DNA of 64,000 nucleotides from NCBI RefSeq assembly GCF_039555335.1, contig NC_092628.1, positions 67,956,292-68,020,291 of the forward strand. The letters are read 5' to 3'. The DNA is from Amphiura filiformis (taxonomy: Eukaryota > Echinodermata > Ophiuroidea > Amphilepidida > Amphiuridae). Numbering within the stretch: position 1 is the stretch's first letter; each line of letters starts with the position of its first letter. Of the stretch, positions 11,405 to 25,600 are shown piece after piece. The notes beneath the pieces were generated by a model. The model searched no databases. It was not told the origin of the DNA and saw only the letters and a list, made by a program, of their open reading frames with translations. The position numbers and the translations under genes are program-made.

Positions 11405-11541
11405 GTATTACTTATTGCTCGAGAAATTAGACAAAATAATGCACTTGCGCTGATGTTGATGCGTCTAATGCACGAGCCCCGAGACGCATCAACAGCAGCG
11501 CATGCATTATTTTGTCTAATTTCTCGAGCAATAAGTAATAC
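11405..11541. repeat. Near-perfect palindromic element
   Basis: GTATTACTTATTGCTCGAGA followed by AATTAGACAAAATAATGCA is mirrored by TGCATTATTTTGTCTAATTT followed by CTCGAGCAATAAGTAATAC. The inner segments (TGATGCGTCT and AGACGCATCA) also pair, leaving a very short loop. Confidence 0.75.
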
Positions 11542-14500
11542 GCGTTCATTAACCTTTAATTATTTCATGGGGCAGATGATCCACAAACCACTCGAGTTGC
11601 TGCTGGATGACATGACCTCTCAATTTCTAGAGGGTTCTGTGATTTAATATCATTTTCCAGGATCATAATCGGTTAAATCGTACTGGATTTGATTCATAAT
11701 AAGAGAAACTCTTATTTATTCAGGTGGGCACAGCACATATGCTAAGTTTACTTTCCTTTTTGTGTGACTGACATACCTTTGTGTATATATGCCAGCATGG
11801 GCATTAAAAATATAGTTTACAAAGCATAACCCTACTCCTAATAGCGGAATGGTTGGATTAGGAATATATTATCTTAACCTCAACCTTTTATCATAATCGT
11901 CATGGTTATGATAAATATTACAGGGCCCATGTCAGGAGCATAATACTGTAAAGATATTTACCTAATGGTGCAATTGGGCTCTTTGCCTTACCATAAATCG
12001 CATGTACAAGTAGAAAGCTCCCTCCTCTGAAAATCCCAATAGGAATGAGATTATGAATGGTCCATTCCCTTAATTGCTGGTGGAATTTTTAGGAGAGGGC
12101 ACTTTTTGTTTGTGCTAAAAAGTCCAGTTATTCCAAGGGAGCCCATATGTGTGATATGTTAATAACTCAAATGTATCATTTAAAATTATGGAAAGTGAAG
12201 GTATGCGAGCTTTTAAATTGTTCCCAAGAGGATTTTGACTGAACTTGTTGTGAAGACCTACTTCATGGTAAAAAGCTTGTACTATTTTTTCTGTTATTGC
12301 ATATCAAAAAGTACAAGATCTGACTACTAGTGAAAGGAATGGAATATTTGTGACACATCACATTAAAACATTGCAGTTGCTAGTAGATACCCATGTTTTA
12401 GAAAATAAAAAATAATTAGCACTAAATTTGTCACATGAAATCAATATTCAACATCTAACATCAGTATGAGTTGATAAGCCTTGCAAACAAGCAGTTTTCA
12501 GTTTGCTTAAGAAATCCAAATGTGTATGTTTTCAAAAACAACTGCATTGTTTGATGTTTTGAGTTCCCTGTATTTCATTGACATTTAGACAAGATCTTGA
12601 TTGTATTTTGCTCACATTAATACAACTATGGTCCATATATTATTCCAGGGCTATATCCCAAAGAATTATTATTCCAAAGGTTCTATATTGCAAAGGCTCA
12701 TGATATCTACTGACAAAAATTCAGAATAAGAGGTAGATCTCCAGTGGATGATATCTGTAACAATGACCCAGGCCACATTTTACAATACTCTTCAATAACA
12801 GTGTTTTCCATGTTATCTTATGAACTTTCAAAAGCTATCGATTGGTTCATTTTTGTCTATTTTAAATCCAGAGAAATAAGATTGGGATTGTGGAAAATCT
12901 GACATGTTGTATTGTTACTCATGGGTACTAAAACAGCATTAACGCTGGTATTTTTCAGTTTCATTGTATTGTACAAAACAAAGGCACAGGAATATTTCAA
13001 CATACATGCAATAGCGCAGAATGTGTGGAAGTACAAATAGATTAACCAACAGATGGCCAAATAGCCCTACAAAATTATTCTATATTGTATATTAGTGTGT
13101 AACAATGAAATTTAAGGATGATGCAACATTCATTAGGTGGATGTGCCCTATTTAATGATAGCTTTGGATATTTTTGAATTTATTTTTCACCTGGGTAAGT
13201 CAGGGAAAAAATAAAAATAATTATAAATCCAAAGCTAGCGCTAAATAATAATGTATAGTTCACAATTCAACTCCTGAAGGCACCTGGAGCTCCCTAGGGT
13301 AGCCAGTTTCTAGACACGTCTAAAGTGAAGGCCAAAATGCAATTATAATTGACATTTATACTTCAGAAAGTTTTGCACATGTAGTCCATAGCATGCGTCA
13401 TCTTAATAAAACAGTACATGTAGATTGCAAATGAATGCAACCTTAAAATTGATTCAATTTGAAGTTGCTAGGGCTATGCTGAAACAATCTGAAGGTACTG
13501 TTTTCACTTCCATGAGTACCGTGCAAACTTGGGACAGTTTGAATTGTGTAATTCAATGGTCAAATCAGATTCCTTTGAGTGAATAGTACAGGATAACTAC
13601 TGAATGTTTGTATCTTTTTAGAGCAACCTGACTTTCAATAATTATACCTGTGCTCAATATTCTAATTATGAAGCTTATGGTGGGAAAATAAACCATCTTT
13701 ACAGTCATTGCTTGTAGGCTAACAGTACAATATTACTCATTAAGTTGTCTTTCCTTCCATGAGTGGGCACAAATCTTTGAGATATCTTCAACATGCAGTG
13801 CTCCTGGAGCATAGCTTGTTTGCTAACCTCCAAATAGTGTATTCATGGCATTTATTCCATAAAGCTCCTGGAGCATAACATGTTGAAGGAATCTCAATTT
13901 TGCGAGTGAGCACTGTTCTGTGTGTAACTGAGAGCTCAGAATTTGGTGTATAGATTACAATGAGGAATTGTAAGCGTTATTCTGCGATATTTTGTTAATT
14001 GTCTTACACTAAGGATACACCACACTATTAAACAAAACTATGGCCCCTTGCCTGTTTGTTGTGTGGAGCTTGTAGTATAAGATCAGTCCCTGCCTAATTG
14101 CTATATGGAGCTTGTAGTATAAGGTTGTAGGTCAGTTACCATGATAAAACATAACTGTAAATAGCACTTTTTCCACAAGTCTTGAGTATGAATAAAAACA
14201 ACACCATGTGTAAAATATTGTACAGGATATTATTCTGTAAACCATACATAAAAGATGTATTATGTAAATGTAATTACTATTTATTTGTAACAAGGCATTG
14301 CCTGCCATCATGATATTGTAATTTGCAAAATAATGTTGAGATTTATAAGATACTGTCATGCACATTACCATATTACTCAATGACAGCCAGTTAGTGAACA
14401 CACGGACCATCCTGGTATAAGAACTGTGATCTGCAGAAAGATTAGCATCCTCATACAGTACTCTTTGTTGCCCCAATTTTAGCATATGAAATAAACCAAT

Positions 14501-15420
14501 GCAGAATACACATTATTAACTTGGACTGTAGCTACATTGTTATAGTCACATCAGTTCATGTCAAATGTGATTTCTGAATTGATTTCCAAACCTTTCTCCA
14601 AATTTCTTAAATGAGAAATAGGCTATTATAAGTCTTGCATTCAGCTAAAGGCATATGTTTGTGGAAAATTGTGATGATACAATGTCACTCCCAACAGGTG
14701 CATTACAAATCTGTCAAAACCCATTGTGGCATGATGTTAAGATTGTGTGTGCTCTTGTTGGCAGTGATAGCATTTCTACCTCTCAAATCATAGTCAGTTC
14801 TTTCAGCACAAGTATTAAAAAGGTCAATGGTTCTATTCTAGGATGGTAATAAACAGTGCATATAGAAAACTTCCTACTTTAACACAATATATTTTGATAG
14901 CTGCAGTTCGATTTGTAACTTGTAATCGGAGGATTCAAAATGTTTCAGTTTTTAATTGAAAGAAAATTGGTGCAGTCAGAAAAGGTGGCCTTTCTTTGAG
15001 ACAGTTTACATTGTAAAATGGTGTGATGCCGTGACACATTCATCATCTGAAGTGAGTGTGTCATTCATTGGGTGTTGATGATTGGTTTAAGAAGCAGTAC
15101 TGTGTTGTGTTTTTCAAAGTAGAAATTATGCATGGTGTAGAGCTACACAACCCCAGCTTTATGCATGTTCTCTGAATTCACAAGTTTTTGACCTGCATCA
15201 ATTTTAAGGTAATTGAAATCTCAAAAATTCTGGAGCCCCATTTCACAAGTGAGTTATCACGTTGCAGCTATCATATAACAATGGATTGTAATAAATTGTG
15301 TAAAACGATAGGACAATTCAAGCAAATGTGGACCTTTCCTTTTGTGCAGTGTTAAGATCTTATCTGCTGGCAGTCATAGTAGTTTTATGGTAATTTGCAA
15401 TAACATGTTGATACTTGTTT
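11542..15420. other. Intergenic DNA without a supported gene
   Basis: AT-rich sequence. A small inverted pair TAGCTTTGGAT/ATCCAAAGCTA spans 13161-13237. A short direct repeat, TGGAGCTTGTAGTATAAG, occurs twice near 14065-14125. None of the short reading frames shows a recognisable domain or codon bias. Confidence 0.5.
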
Positions 15421-16290
15421 TTATGCCTCCACCGCGAGGCATACTGTTTTTGCAATGTCCGAGCTTCCGAGCTTCCGTCCGTCCGTCCGTCCGGATGCTG
15501 TATCTCGGGCATGGATGGGCGGATTGACTTCAGATTTTCAGGATAGGTGGGTCATGGTCAAAAACTCTGGATACTTTTTTTTTGGGTGGGGTTCAAGGTC
15601 ATATACTGAGGTCAAATGTCATTTGAGGTCAAATTACAAAAACTGTCGTATGGGCATGAAACTTGGTGGGTACAGTCAACATTTAGAGCCAAATTTTTGG
15701 AAGGTCATTTTGGGGTCATCCGGGGTCACCAAGGGGTCATCTGAGGTCAAATTACTAAAAATTGTCATATGGGCTTGAAACTTGGTGGGTACAGTCAACA
15801 TTTAGAGCAAAATTTCTGGACGGTCATTTCGGGGTCATCCGGGGTCACCAAGGGGTCATCTGAGGTCAAATTACTAAAATTAGTCGTATGGGCTTGAAAC
15901 TTGGTGGGTACAGTCAACATTTAGAGCAAAATTTCTGGAAGGTCATTTTGGGGTCATCCGGGGTCACCAAGGGGTCATCTTAGGTCAAATTAATAAAATT
16001 GGTTGTATGGGCTTGAAACTTGGTGGTTACAGACAACATTTAGAGCCAAATTTTTGGAAGGTCATTTCGGGGTCACCAAGGGGTCATCTGAGGTCAAATT
16101 AATAAAATTGGTCGTATGGGCATGAAACTTGGTGGGTACACTCAACATTTAGAGCCAAATTTTTAGAAGGTCATTTCAGGGTCTTCTGGGGTCACCAAGG
16201 GGTCATTGCAAGGTCATTTTGGGGTCATCCTGGTGGAGGCATCCCATTTGACGCCTTGCGTCGAAAACCGCGACGTTTCTAGTTTAATCT
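15421..16290 (+). repeat. Repetitive element with 119-bp tandem array rich in GGTCA
   Basis: The element is bounded by ATGCCTCCACCGCGAGGCAT at the left and TGGTGGAGGCATCC near 16231. Between them are five to six tandem units. The landmark CGGGGTCACC occurs at 15720, 15840 and 15959, a period of about 119 bp; later units carry small deletions. Each full unit contains CTTGAAACTTGGTGGGTACA and several GGTCA pentamers. A CCGTCCGTCCGTCCGTCC run lies near 15477-15494. Confidence 0.8.
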
Positions 16291-17652
16291 AGTATTATTT
16301 GTCAAGGTTAGTTAGATGGGTATATTTTAAATCAGTATGGGGGTAAGAAGAAGATACTGTGGAAGTGGCAGTTTTAGTGTCGCTTCATGTAATATTTTTT
16401 CACATATTACAAGGTCAAATCTTTTTAATCATTTGACATTGGGGTTTGCTAAATATATCTAGAAATATTAATTTTTTAATGCATGAAAAATGGCAACACC
16501 AAAATTGTCACTTATGGGTTAGATATTTGTGTTCTGCATTCTCACAGGGGTCAGTGTAGTTGTAGTCAACGCCTTGTTCAATTTAGCAAGGTATGACAAT
16601 CACCCATAAAAAGGAAAAATAGTACGTTTCTGTACTTCAGCAAATAGTAAACTGAAGCACTCCGATTAAAATCATACCTACATAAAAGACTGCTGGACCT
16701 CTTAAAATCTTCATTTTGTGATGCACCATGTGTCAGCAGTTATTCCTGCAAAAATACTAACTCAGTTGAGCAAATATCTGCAAGATACAGTACCCACAAA
16801 AGTAGTTACATGCATCTCCAGTTATGGCAGGATGTATTTCTAAAAACTTTCACTTTGGAAGCGGTATCTTGAAAAGTATTTTGACACTTAAAATTTGGAA
16901 TTTTCAGGAACAATAGCTACCATTTGTAGCACGAACACAAGATATGGGACAGCTTTTAAAAACTCATTTTTGTAGAGTCTGCTTTTATTGGGACATCCTG
17001 TACACTGTGAGAATAGGAACATTTTGTGTTCCAATTTCAAGGGATTGTGAAATACCAAAAGAGAACATTGCATTGTTTTATTTATTTAATACACATTTAC
17101 TATCTTTGTTTAAAATTTGTTTTATCACCAACATGACATGGTTTTGGAGCTATTTTCAGTCAAAGTTCTAAATTTGTATCATCTGGGACAGAAATAATAT
17201 ATATTCGCGTACAAAATGTGCAATATTCTTTTTTAGTGTTTCGAATCAAACCTTGTTTCTTTCCAGAAATGATCATAATTTTATACTGTATAGCTGTGTT
17301 TAAAAATGATGATATTGTCAACAAAACCCAAGGTACACTATTACATCTTATTGTAAAAAATGTGAATCACAGCCAAAACTGTTTGAATTGGACCATGTAC
17401 ACTGGCTAGGCTTAAACATGTACTGAAATATGAACATGTGAAAGAGAACGATAACCACACAAGTTGTAATGCGTTTTATTTCAGGTTGTGTTTTATTCAA
17501 AATTATGTGGAGAGGGTACCTCCAGTTAATTATTAGTTTTCCTATATCTTACATATACTATAATACAATTTTTAAAATGTTACTCAATTGCTTCTATACA
17601 TAATATACAATACCCGTTGACTATGCCACTGTTTTTCCATGCTTCTACACAA
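16291..17652. other. Intergenic DNA without a supported gene
   Basis: AT-rich sequence. The short reading frames on both strands have no recognisable motifs, and I see no clear inverted-repeat element in this part. Confidence 0.45.
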
Positions 17653-18058
17653 ACAGCAAAAGAATTTAGGTATCAGTTATGTTCACCCCTGTATATTCTA
17701 AACAAAGACAGATATAATTAGCTGCATCTTTTAGCTCAGATTTTTAAAAGACTTCGGTTGTTGAAATCGGTCAAGAAGTAAAGACATGGTGATCCAAAAT
17801 CCGAAAAAAAGATGCAAATTCAGCAGTTGCAGATTGCTCCATTGGATGCCCTAATGATGTTTGCAAAGTGTTCTTGAACAAGAGGACTAGTGTCATGGTT
17901 TCCATTGATTTGAACATTAAGATGCAGTATTTAAGCAAATGTGATCTTAAATCAGAGCTAAAGGGTACAAGTATGGCTGCTGGTTTAATTTTGACATATT
18001 TGTGTTTATTTAGGATATACAGGGGTGAACACAACTGGTACCTTAATTCTTTTGCTGT
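17653..18058. repeat. MITE-like element, TIR AGCAAAAGAATTTAGGTA, copy 1
   Basis: AGCAAAAGAATTTAGGTATC followed by AGTTATGTTCACCCCTGTAT at the left is mirrored by ATACAGGGGTGAACACAACT followed by GGTACCTTAATTCTTTTGCT at the right. A related copy is at 40063-40555. Confidence 0.75.
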
Positions 18059-18131
18059 CTGTATAGTTAAAATCAAACAAAAACTCACTTCAGTCTTAAT
18101 AGGTATTTCAAGCTAAATGAAAAGAAGCCTT

Positions 18132-18409
18132 TAAGGGGGTACTACACCCCTCAATAAATTTCACTGGAATTTCAGTGACCCAAGACAAGCGGTTCGATAC
18201 TTGTGATAGAAAATGAGGTACCGCTAGGATGTACCTCATTTCCTATCATATTTATTGAACCGCTTGTTTTGATTCACTGAAATTTCAGTGTAGTATTTGG
18301 ATTCCTTGCCCCAATAATATACGTAACTTTTATTACCAGTGTGTTATTAATTTTTGAGAAAAATGCAAAAATAGTCACAAATTTACCACAGGGGTGTAGT
18401 ACCCCTTAA
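18132..18409. repeat. TTAA-flanked MITE, TIR GGGGGTACTACACCCCT, copy 2
   Basis: TTAA flanks both ends. It shares termini with the 4012-4370 copy. With the 47752-48115 copy it also shares an internal inverted segment (ACCGCTAGGATGTACCTCAT). Confidence 0.8.
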
Positions 18410-19581
18410 GACACTAATTCCAAGTTCATCCTGTAGGATCTTAGCTTAAAATATACAGCACCCATCATTTTCATAGAACTGCACAACTTAAATTCGACTG
18501 TAAAATCAAGCAATTCACTGGGTTCCAATAAGAAGTGTAAGAGCTACTTGTTATAATTTAGCATCTGTTGGAAGATATTATCCTGTCCCTTGTACCATGA
18601 TGGGAGGACAGATGGTTGGGTATTAGACACTGACATCCTACCTCATCTGATAACCAGTATGAAATTACAGGGACCGCAGCAATTCTTTATAAAAGAGGCA
18701 ATGTAAGCAATGCAAATCTTGTAGGGTCTTAGCTTAAAATATACAGTGCTCATCATTTTCATAGAACTGCACAATCTATATTCGACTGGTTCCCTCAAGG
18801 TTTGTTTATTACCATTTCTAAAAATGGGTGTAACATAAAAATACAGCATACTTCTAATTACTATGAGGTTACTGCAGGCACAGGCAAACAAGAATCGGTC
18901 TTTACATTGAGTCTGTGTCTTTAAAAGTGTTACGTCAATTAAATGTCATTACGTAAGTTGACAGTTCTTATATACATTGGTCGTGGCTTTTTACATGATG
19001 ATGAGCATCAAGGTGTGTATCGACAAGTGTGCAAGGACTTGAATCTTTGAGTGCTTTTAAAAATAGTTACTAAATTATAACAGTACAATACAGCTGCAAG
19101 AACTCTGAAATGTATTTCTTGTGATACTTCACATGCAAGGATTTCAATGATTCTTATGTCCACATGTTTTGAATGATATGCACCTACTAACATCATCACC
19201 CAATTGAACACGCTTGCAGAGTTGAGCACCCTACAGATGAGGTCGCAGTTGGTTGTTTGGCAGTACATTCTTTGCCCAGCAGTATGAGCGCATTCTATTT
19301 TGTTGAGCACCAAATCAGATATAGGGCAATACGGCTCTTGAAAAGTGAAATGGTCATATGCTGTTCCCTCAAGCATATTGATACACCAGTCCCTTGCTTT
19401 TGCTTATAAACATTGCTGTCACCTCATATTACATATGCATTTGCAACAAGTGAAATGTTTAGCCTACTATAAGGTAATAGATGAATGAGCTGTTTGCATT
19501 GATCACGGCAGACTCATGAGTTGGTGTTGAGTCAATGATATCCATGTCAAATTACATGTATTTGATGTTGGTAAATGTCAT
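18410..19581. other. Sequence downstream of the CEP70 stop
   Basis: The part just below 19582 should hold the CEP70 3' UTR on the minus strand. I do not find a well placed AATAAA close to the stop, so the transcript end is unknown. No coding exon is supported here. Confidence 0.4.
18429..18790 (+). repeat. Direct repeat of about 70 bp, spaced 290 bp
   Basis: TAGGATCTTAGCTTAAAATA followed by TACAGC..CATCATTTTC and ATAGAACTGCACAA at 18431-18500 recurs at 18720-18788 with a few changes. The spacer is non-coding. Confidence 0.65.
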
Positions 19582-19643
19582 CTATGGGTTAAGTAGTTTC
19601 AAAGCTCTTACTGCTGGTACTACTTGAGACATTGAGGAGACAT
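19582..19643 (-). CDS. CEP70: CEP70 last exon with stop TAG
   Basis: After a GTTTTGCAG acceptor it encodes DVSSMSQVVPAVRALKLLNP and stops. This aligns with the human C-terminus DDLDAIVPAVKKLKVLSY. The start phase fits the exon at 21148-21227. Confidence 0.88.
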
Positions 19644-22600
19644 CTGCAAAACAAATGAAAAAGACATAAAAAGTGTGTGTGGGGTGAGAGAGTGTGTTTG
19701 TGTTAAAAGCAGTTCTGTTATTTGCTGCTGTAGTGTGACATCAAAATTGATTGTTACCAGGTCAACTGGTTCAAACTATCTGTGTTGGGAACCACAATCA
19801 AAATGATTACAACACAAAGTCACTGGGTTTGCTAACAGGTGTGCAAACCAAGTGTGAACCAGTAACATATGACATATTCATGATGGCAAAAAGTAAATGT
19901 ATATTGTAAAATTTATGGGAGCTGGTCATATTTATAATAAGTAGACCGCCTAACGTGTCGTACACTATTTTGTGCGGTTTGTATTGCAAGGAGATCACTG
20001 GCTTGTGCAACGTTATTTTGTGTGGTTTGCATAATTCATTGACCTAACACTTTACTCAGAGACTAATTTGCAGTCATTTATAATTTTCTCCAGCCAGGGT
20101 CAACAGGATTGTTACAGTTTTTTGTTGTTTTTTAAAGGAAATTTTATTCTATAATGATAACGACACAATGGCATAATATAAAGGATACTAAATTGATTGA
20201 AAAAATGATACCCCTTGCCCCCCAATTTGACATTGCATGTATAACATTCTATGTTCATCAACTGTTCATGGACCATTTCCAAAAGGCCAACCCAAATATC
20301 TGGAATTTTACCATTTTAATGGACATTTAATCTAATGGTATTAGTTTTATGAGCGTAGATTAGTGGCTAGACATGGGATTGATGGCACCATATCCCACAA
20401 GGCAAATTGATTAAAGTGACTTTCTGGTGCAGGTGGTGATTACATTTGGCAAAATATCATGAAAACTCCCACTGCACGATGGGTAGGTGTATTATATATT
20501 ACAATTTCCCCAACAAATTTGCCTGGCCTAATTGAGTGTATTTAGCTCTCATTTTATTTACTCAGAGTATATTAGTCAAAGACAACAATGTGTGCTCAAT
20601 TGAAAAATCAGGAACAATTATATACAGTGTTTCTAAATCAATGGTATAGTTTTACAGTTTCTCTCTACTAAAAGAAACTTTAACCATTAAAACCAATTAA
20701 CAAACATACATAACATCAAAAGTAAAACATAATCCGATATAATTTTTCTGTTGAACAAACTTTAACAAAAACATCACACAATGATACCAACTCTATTACA
20801 TTTATTCCTGTTTATAATAGCAACTACAAACACAATTTGAGAATGTGGATAGGCCTATAATTTTTCACAATGAAGGAAGGACGGACAGACGGACGGAACT
20901 TCAGACGGAAGCGTTCTTATAATCTTTACTCTATTCCATGGCGTACGACAATTAATGAAGCAGGCATACAATTTGATTCAAATATGCTAAAAAAATCCAA
21001 GTTGGTCTTGTGTGAGTGTTGGAATGTTGGAATGGGCACAGAGGATGATTTTAGTACTTCACAACCAACACACTGGGTGAACTATATAGCCAACTCAATG
21101 TTGTGACTGAACTCAACAGGCAAAGGTAACAAAGTAAAAATGCATACCTAAAACTTGCACCAGTTCCCTGGCCATGGCATCAAATACTGGGTAGAATTTA
21201 TGATAATGTTCTAGTTTGGTAATCAATCTGTAACAGAAAAACAAAAGGTCACCATGCTTTACAAAATGTTAAAAGAACATACATGTCCTGACACACCCAA
21301 CAAACCCATCCCACACCCCCACAATATGCACAAACATAAACACCCCCACTTACTTGCATGCACAAACACACATAAATAAAGTTGCTTACATAAATACATG
21401 TTGTGCACTTTGGCAAGGCTCTTCTTCACCCCTACCTCTCCCCATCCACATGTACAAATGGGTAACAGCTTTATTCAATGTAACAGACTTCAGGTGGAGA
21501 TGGTGTAGCAATCCCCCAGCAGCAGCATTTACGTGGAGGAGCCTGGCCCAATCACTCTGAAAGAGATGGACACCCTGGCCTGTGAACACAGGTTCATCCC
21601 CTTTAGCTTTCATACACACCCCACCCACACATACCTATCCAGTCTTTCTTCTTGCATCAGTTCTGATAAAAGTTGGGCTGTTGTCCCTGAATGAAGCTCA
21701 CATAGTCTGTTGACACCATTTAGTACACTGCTTATTGGGGCATCATCATCTGCAATATTAAAAATAATATATAGTTATTGTAGACAAGAATAATTTCACA
21801 CCTTTGGTGTCCTAGTTGCCAATGAGGGGTGTCAATTTAGGGATCCAAGTTTTCAAACCTTAAATTGTTTCATTAAGATTTGTTTACGGCAAGCAGAACA
21901 TTTTATATGGAACATTTGCTCACTGTGCTTGCTTGGGACATGATGTGTGGATGTATATATTTTTGACCCCTGTAAAACCTAAACTTTCAAGGATGTTAAA
22001 ACTTTTCTGGCCCCTTTCATTTGTTTTTCAAAGGGCAGTGGCGGCCCCCTCCCCCATTGCTACTCCAGTAAAAACCTGAAATAAAATTATGAACATTTCC
22101 ACTTTTTGCTGCAATCTTGCGCAAAATTTGTTGATTTTACCCCTGAAATTCACATACTCCCCAATACCTCCCTCCGTGTCTGTAATGAAACTGGAATTGT
22201 TTAGTAGCAATACGTAATTGACATTTTGAACCCCTTCCTCCATTACTAAACTAATGTCACATAAAACTTACTTAATCTTAGTACACCTTTGAGTGAGCGG
22301 TAGACATTTTGCATTTCAGCCAATCGGATGTACACATCATTCATGCGTGCATAAACACCCTCTTCTGTTGGCACATCAAAGAGGTTACGAAAATGTTCAA
22401 CCATCTTCACATGATCCGGACGAGAAGACTTTGTGTTCTGTAAATAGGTAAGAAATTAAGAAAAAAAAATATCAAGATTATGCCAAAATAAAAACAAGCT
22501 TGTTTCCAGTTGCAGGTCTATAAAGTTCAATGCGCTTTGTGTTATTTTTAAATACAACAAACTGCTACCTGCAATTCGGTATTTCTTTTTATTTGAATAA

Positions 22601-25600
22601 TACAAGAAAAACACATGCAAACAACACCACTGATCCTTTAAACATTTTTATAAAAAAATAAAACATAAAAAATTCAAATGTTTGATTTGCATATAAGAAT
22701 TGTTCCTGGTTGAACTGCTGATTAAAATATTTCTATTTTTCCTTTCCTTTCCTTTTTTCTGGTTTTAATGATATATGTGACACGATCAAGGGAAATGAGT
22801 CTGATGTCGCTAATATTGATTTTGAGATATTGGCAGAGAAAGTGTTATAATTCTTTTGTTTTATATTGTTTTTAGCGATTGATAAATTGACATAACTTAG
22901 CAAAGAAAAGTCGTATTAACATGGGGTTTTCAGTCTCTGAAAGCTCTAAATGTCCTTAAGAAACAAATGTAAAACTCATTTTCGACCAGGGTCGACATGT
23001 GACTCATTCCCCTTGATCATGTCACATATTACAACAGGTAAAAGCAACATGCAAAAAAACGGCCGCCGGAAAGCAATGCGCGCTACTGGAAACAAACTTG
23101 TTTCTTTTTTTTGCCTTAATCAATAATTATAATTTTCTGGCATTCCTGATTTGAAGACTATACATGCGGCCTTTAATATTAAGGGATGCAACATGGCAAA
23201 GTTGTTGTTTTTTTCGTCGCCAAAGGTGGCAAGTTTTTTTAAAAATTTTCATGCATTTATACAGTATACTGTGAGTTAGGTGGGGAAAGTTTCGGGTTTT
23301 TTTAGTGTTGGTGGGGAAAGTTTTTTTTTTTTGCTCATTGTGAATTTTTTTTTCCAAAAACTTCCTACCCCCTGAGAATCTAATGGTGCATCCCTAAATT
23401 GGTAACAGTTTCATGAGTTAGTATCCAAGTTTGGATACTAGCAGGGTACCCCCAAAGGGATGGGGTGAGACACCCCCAAACAAAAAGAGACTGTTGTCAG
23501 CAAAACCATAAGATTGTCTGCAAATTATAAAAATTAAATGTGCAGTTGTTACCAACTCCACTTGGGCTGTTGTTGTTATACAATATTGTTAATGTAAAAG
23601 TAGTCACTATAATGAAGAAAAAAAGTTGAGGAAAAAATTTGATCCTCATCCCCCCTCCCCTATATTCTTGAGCACCCTTGAGATCTACAATTTACAATTT
23701 TATTAGGTGAAAAAATATTTCCGACAGCAAAATATGCTGTGCACTCCCCCAATCTGATTTGTCTAGCAACGCCCCTGCCCAAGCTCAGGGTGTATCTAAG
23801 CGATGGGATTGGCAAATTGCTTGAGGACTAGTGTAGGGTAATTAATTAAACCCCTGGGCCCGGGGGGGGGGGTCACTCCCATTGTGGCCTGTACACCATC
23901 TGCGACAATCAACTTTTGAAAAGCACCCTAAACAAGGATTTAATCCTTGGCTAAAACGATACCCTAAACAGGGATTTTATTCCTTGCATCAAATTTCATA
24001 CTCTAAATTTCATTTCCGCGTATTATAGCCATTGCAATTTTGCTACCCTTTTTTCTGTTTTCTGCGCGTATCGTGCCTTTCCTCGAAAAACCACCCTTTT
24101 TACGCGTTTTCATTATCGCGGATGGTGTACAGGCCACAATGGGACTGACCCCCCCGTTAACGTTAAATAAAGGGGCCATTGGGGTAACAAATTGTAAAAT
24201 TGGGGTCATTGGGTACAAGATTGCCAAAAAGGTGTCATATTGAGTACACACAAATAAGTGCTAAAACTGTGAAAAAGAAACTTGGCTACCTTGGGAACAA
24301 AATACAATTGGAAGCAACTGGATGATTGAATTTGAAAAATCCCATTATTTCTTGAGGAGAACACAAATACTACCTAACTTTGGAAATAAAAAGGGGGTCA
24401 TTGGGTAGCAGGAAATAGAAAAAAAAGGGGGGTCATTGGGTATTAGGTAGGACAATAACACAAAAAGGGGGGTCATTGGGTACACGTCGGTTTGAAATAG
24501 GGGGTATATCCCGAGGCACATGATGCATATCCGTTATGGAAGTGCCCCCCCGGAATTAAACAAACAAAATATACCAAAGTAAACTTAATAAAACAAATCC
24601 CTGAATAAATAACAAAAAACTGGACTATAGTAATCATAACAAAAATAATACATGTAAAATAAAATAAAATAAATTATTGTATTCCTTTATTGTTTGATGT
24701 TTAAATGTATAATTCCAATATCAAAAGTGATTTGATCTCATACCATGTCATGTACATGATAAAAAACATTTGAAGAAGGAAAATAAAGTAGCACCGTAAT
24801 CATGCTTATTTATAATCTTTAACTTAAGCGACACTTTAGTACATTTTGAAGAACTGGGTGGGTTTTGTAGTCTTTGTAGTTTGTATGTTGTAGTGGACCA
24901 CTGGCGATTTCACAACCTTATGTGAGGTATTGATTGGTTTTGCCACATTGACCCTCAATTATAAAAGGAAATGGCAACACCTGTCCTAATTGTTTTCTCA
25001 AGCTGCTGAATTCTGCTACCACTAGAGATGCAGGGTGTCAGGACGTTTCGCCCCACACCAGTACATACCACTACCAGTTCGCCCCAATACACGTACATAC
25101 CGCGACCAGTTCGCCCCAATACACGTACATACCACGACAAGTTCGCCCCAATTGACTCACTGTGTAAACTGTAAAGTGCCGTGAATGCAGTGCATGCGGT
25201 CATATGGCCAATCAATACAACTTCCAATTGTTTGTATTTATATTCATGTATTATGCCGGGGTATTATGGAATAATCAATACGACCTATTCATATAATAAT
25301 AATTAATACGGTATTGTAGTAAAAATTATAGTATTATTATTATTTTCTTATGATAACAATAAAAAATAACTATCATTTGAATTAATAGTACTAGTATTAA
25401 TCATATCTTAATTATTATTATATTATTGAATCACTTTACATTGTGTTGTTTAATTTGTTTATTTACTGCTATGTCTTTGTAAACAAATTTGACGGTGTTC
25501 TATGAATTTTATGCCATTAAAATGTATTTATGTACTATTTTATGAATTTGTCATGTTTTTACAATCCATTGTTCGTAACTAATACAATTTGTATTTTCAG

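Noticed and set aside
21354-21628. Overlapping frames on both strands between CEP70 exons
   Set aside because: Intron sequence with CA- and C-rich tracts; no splice or homology support.
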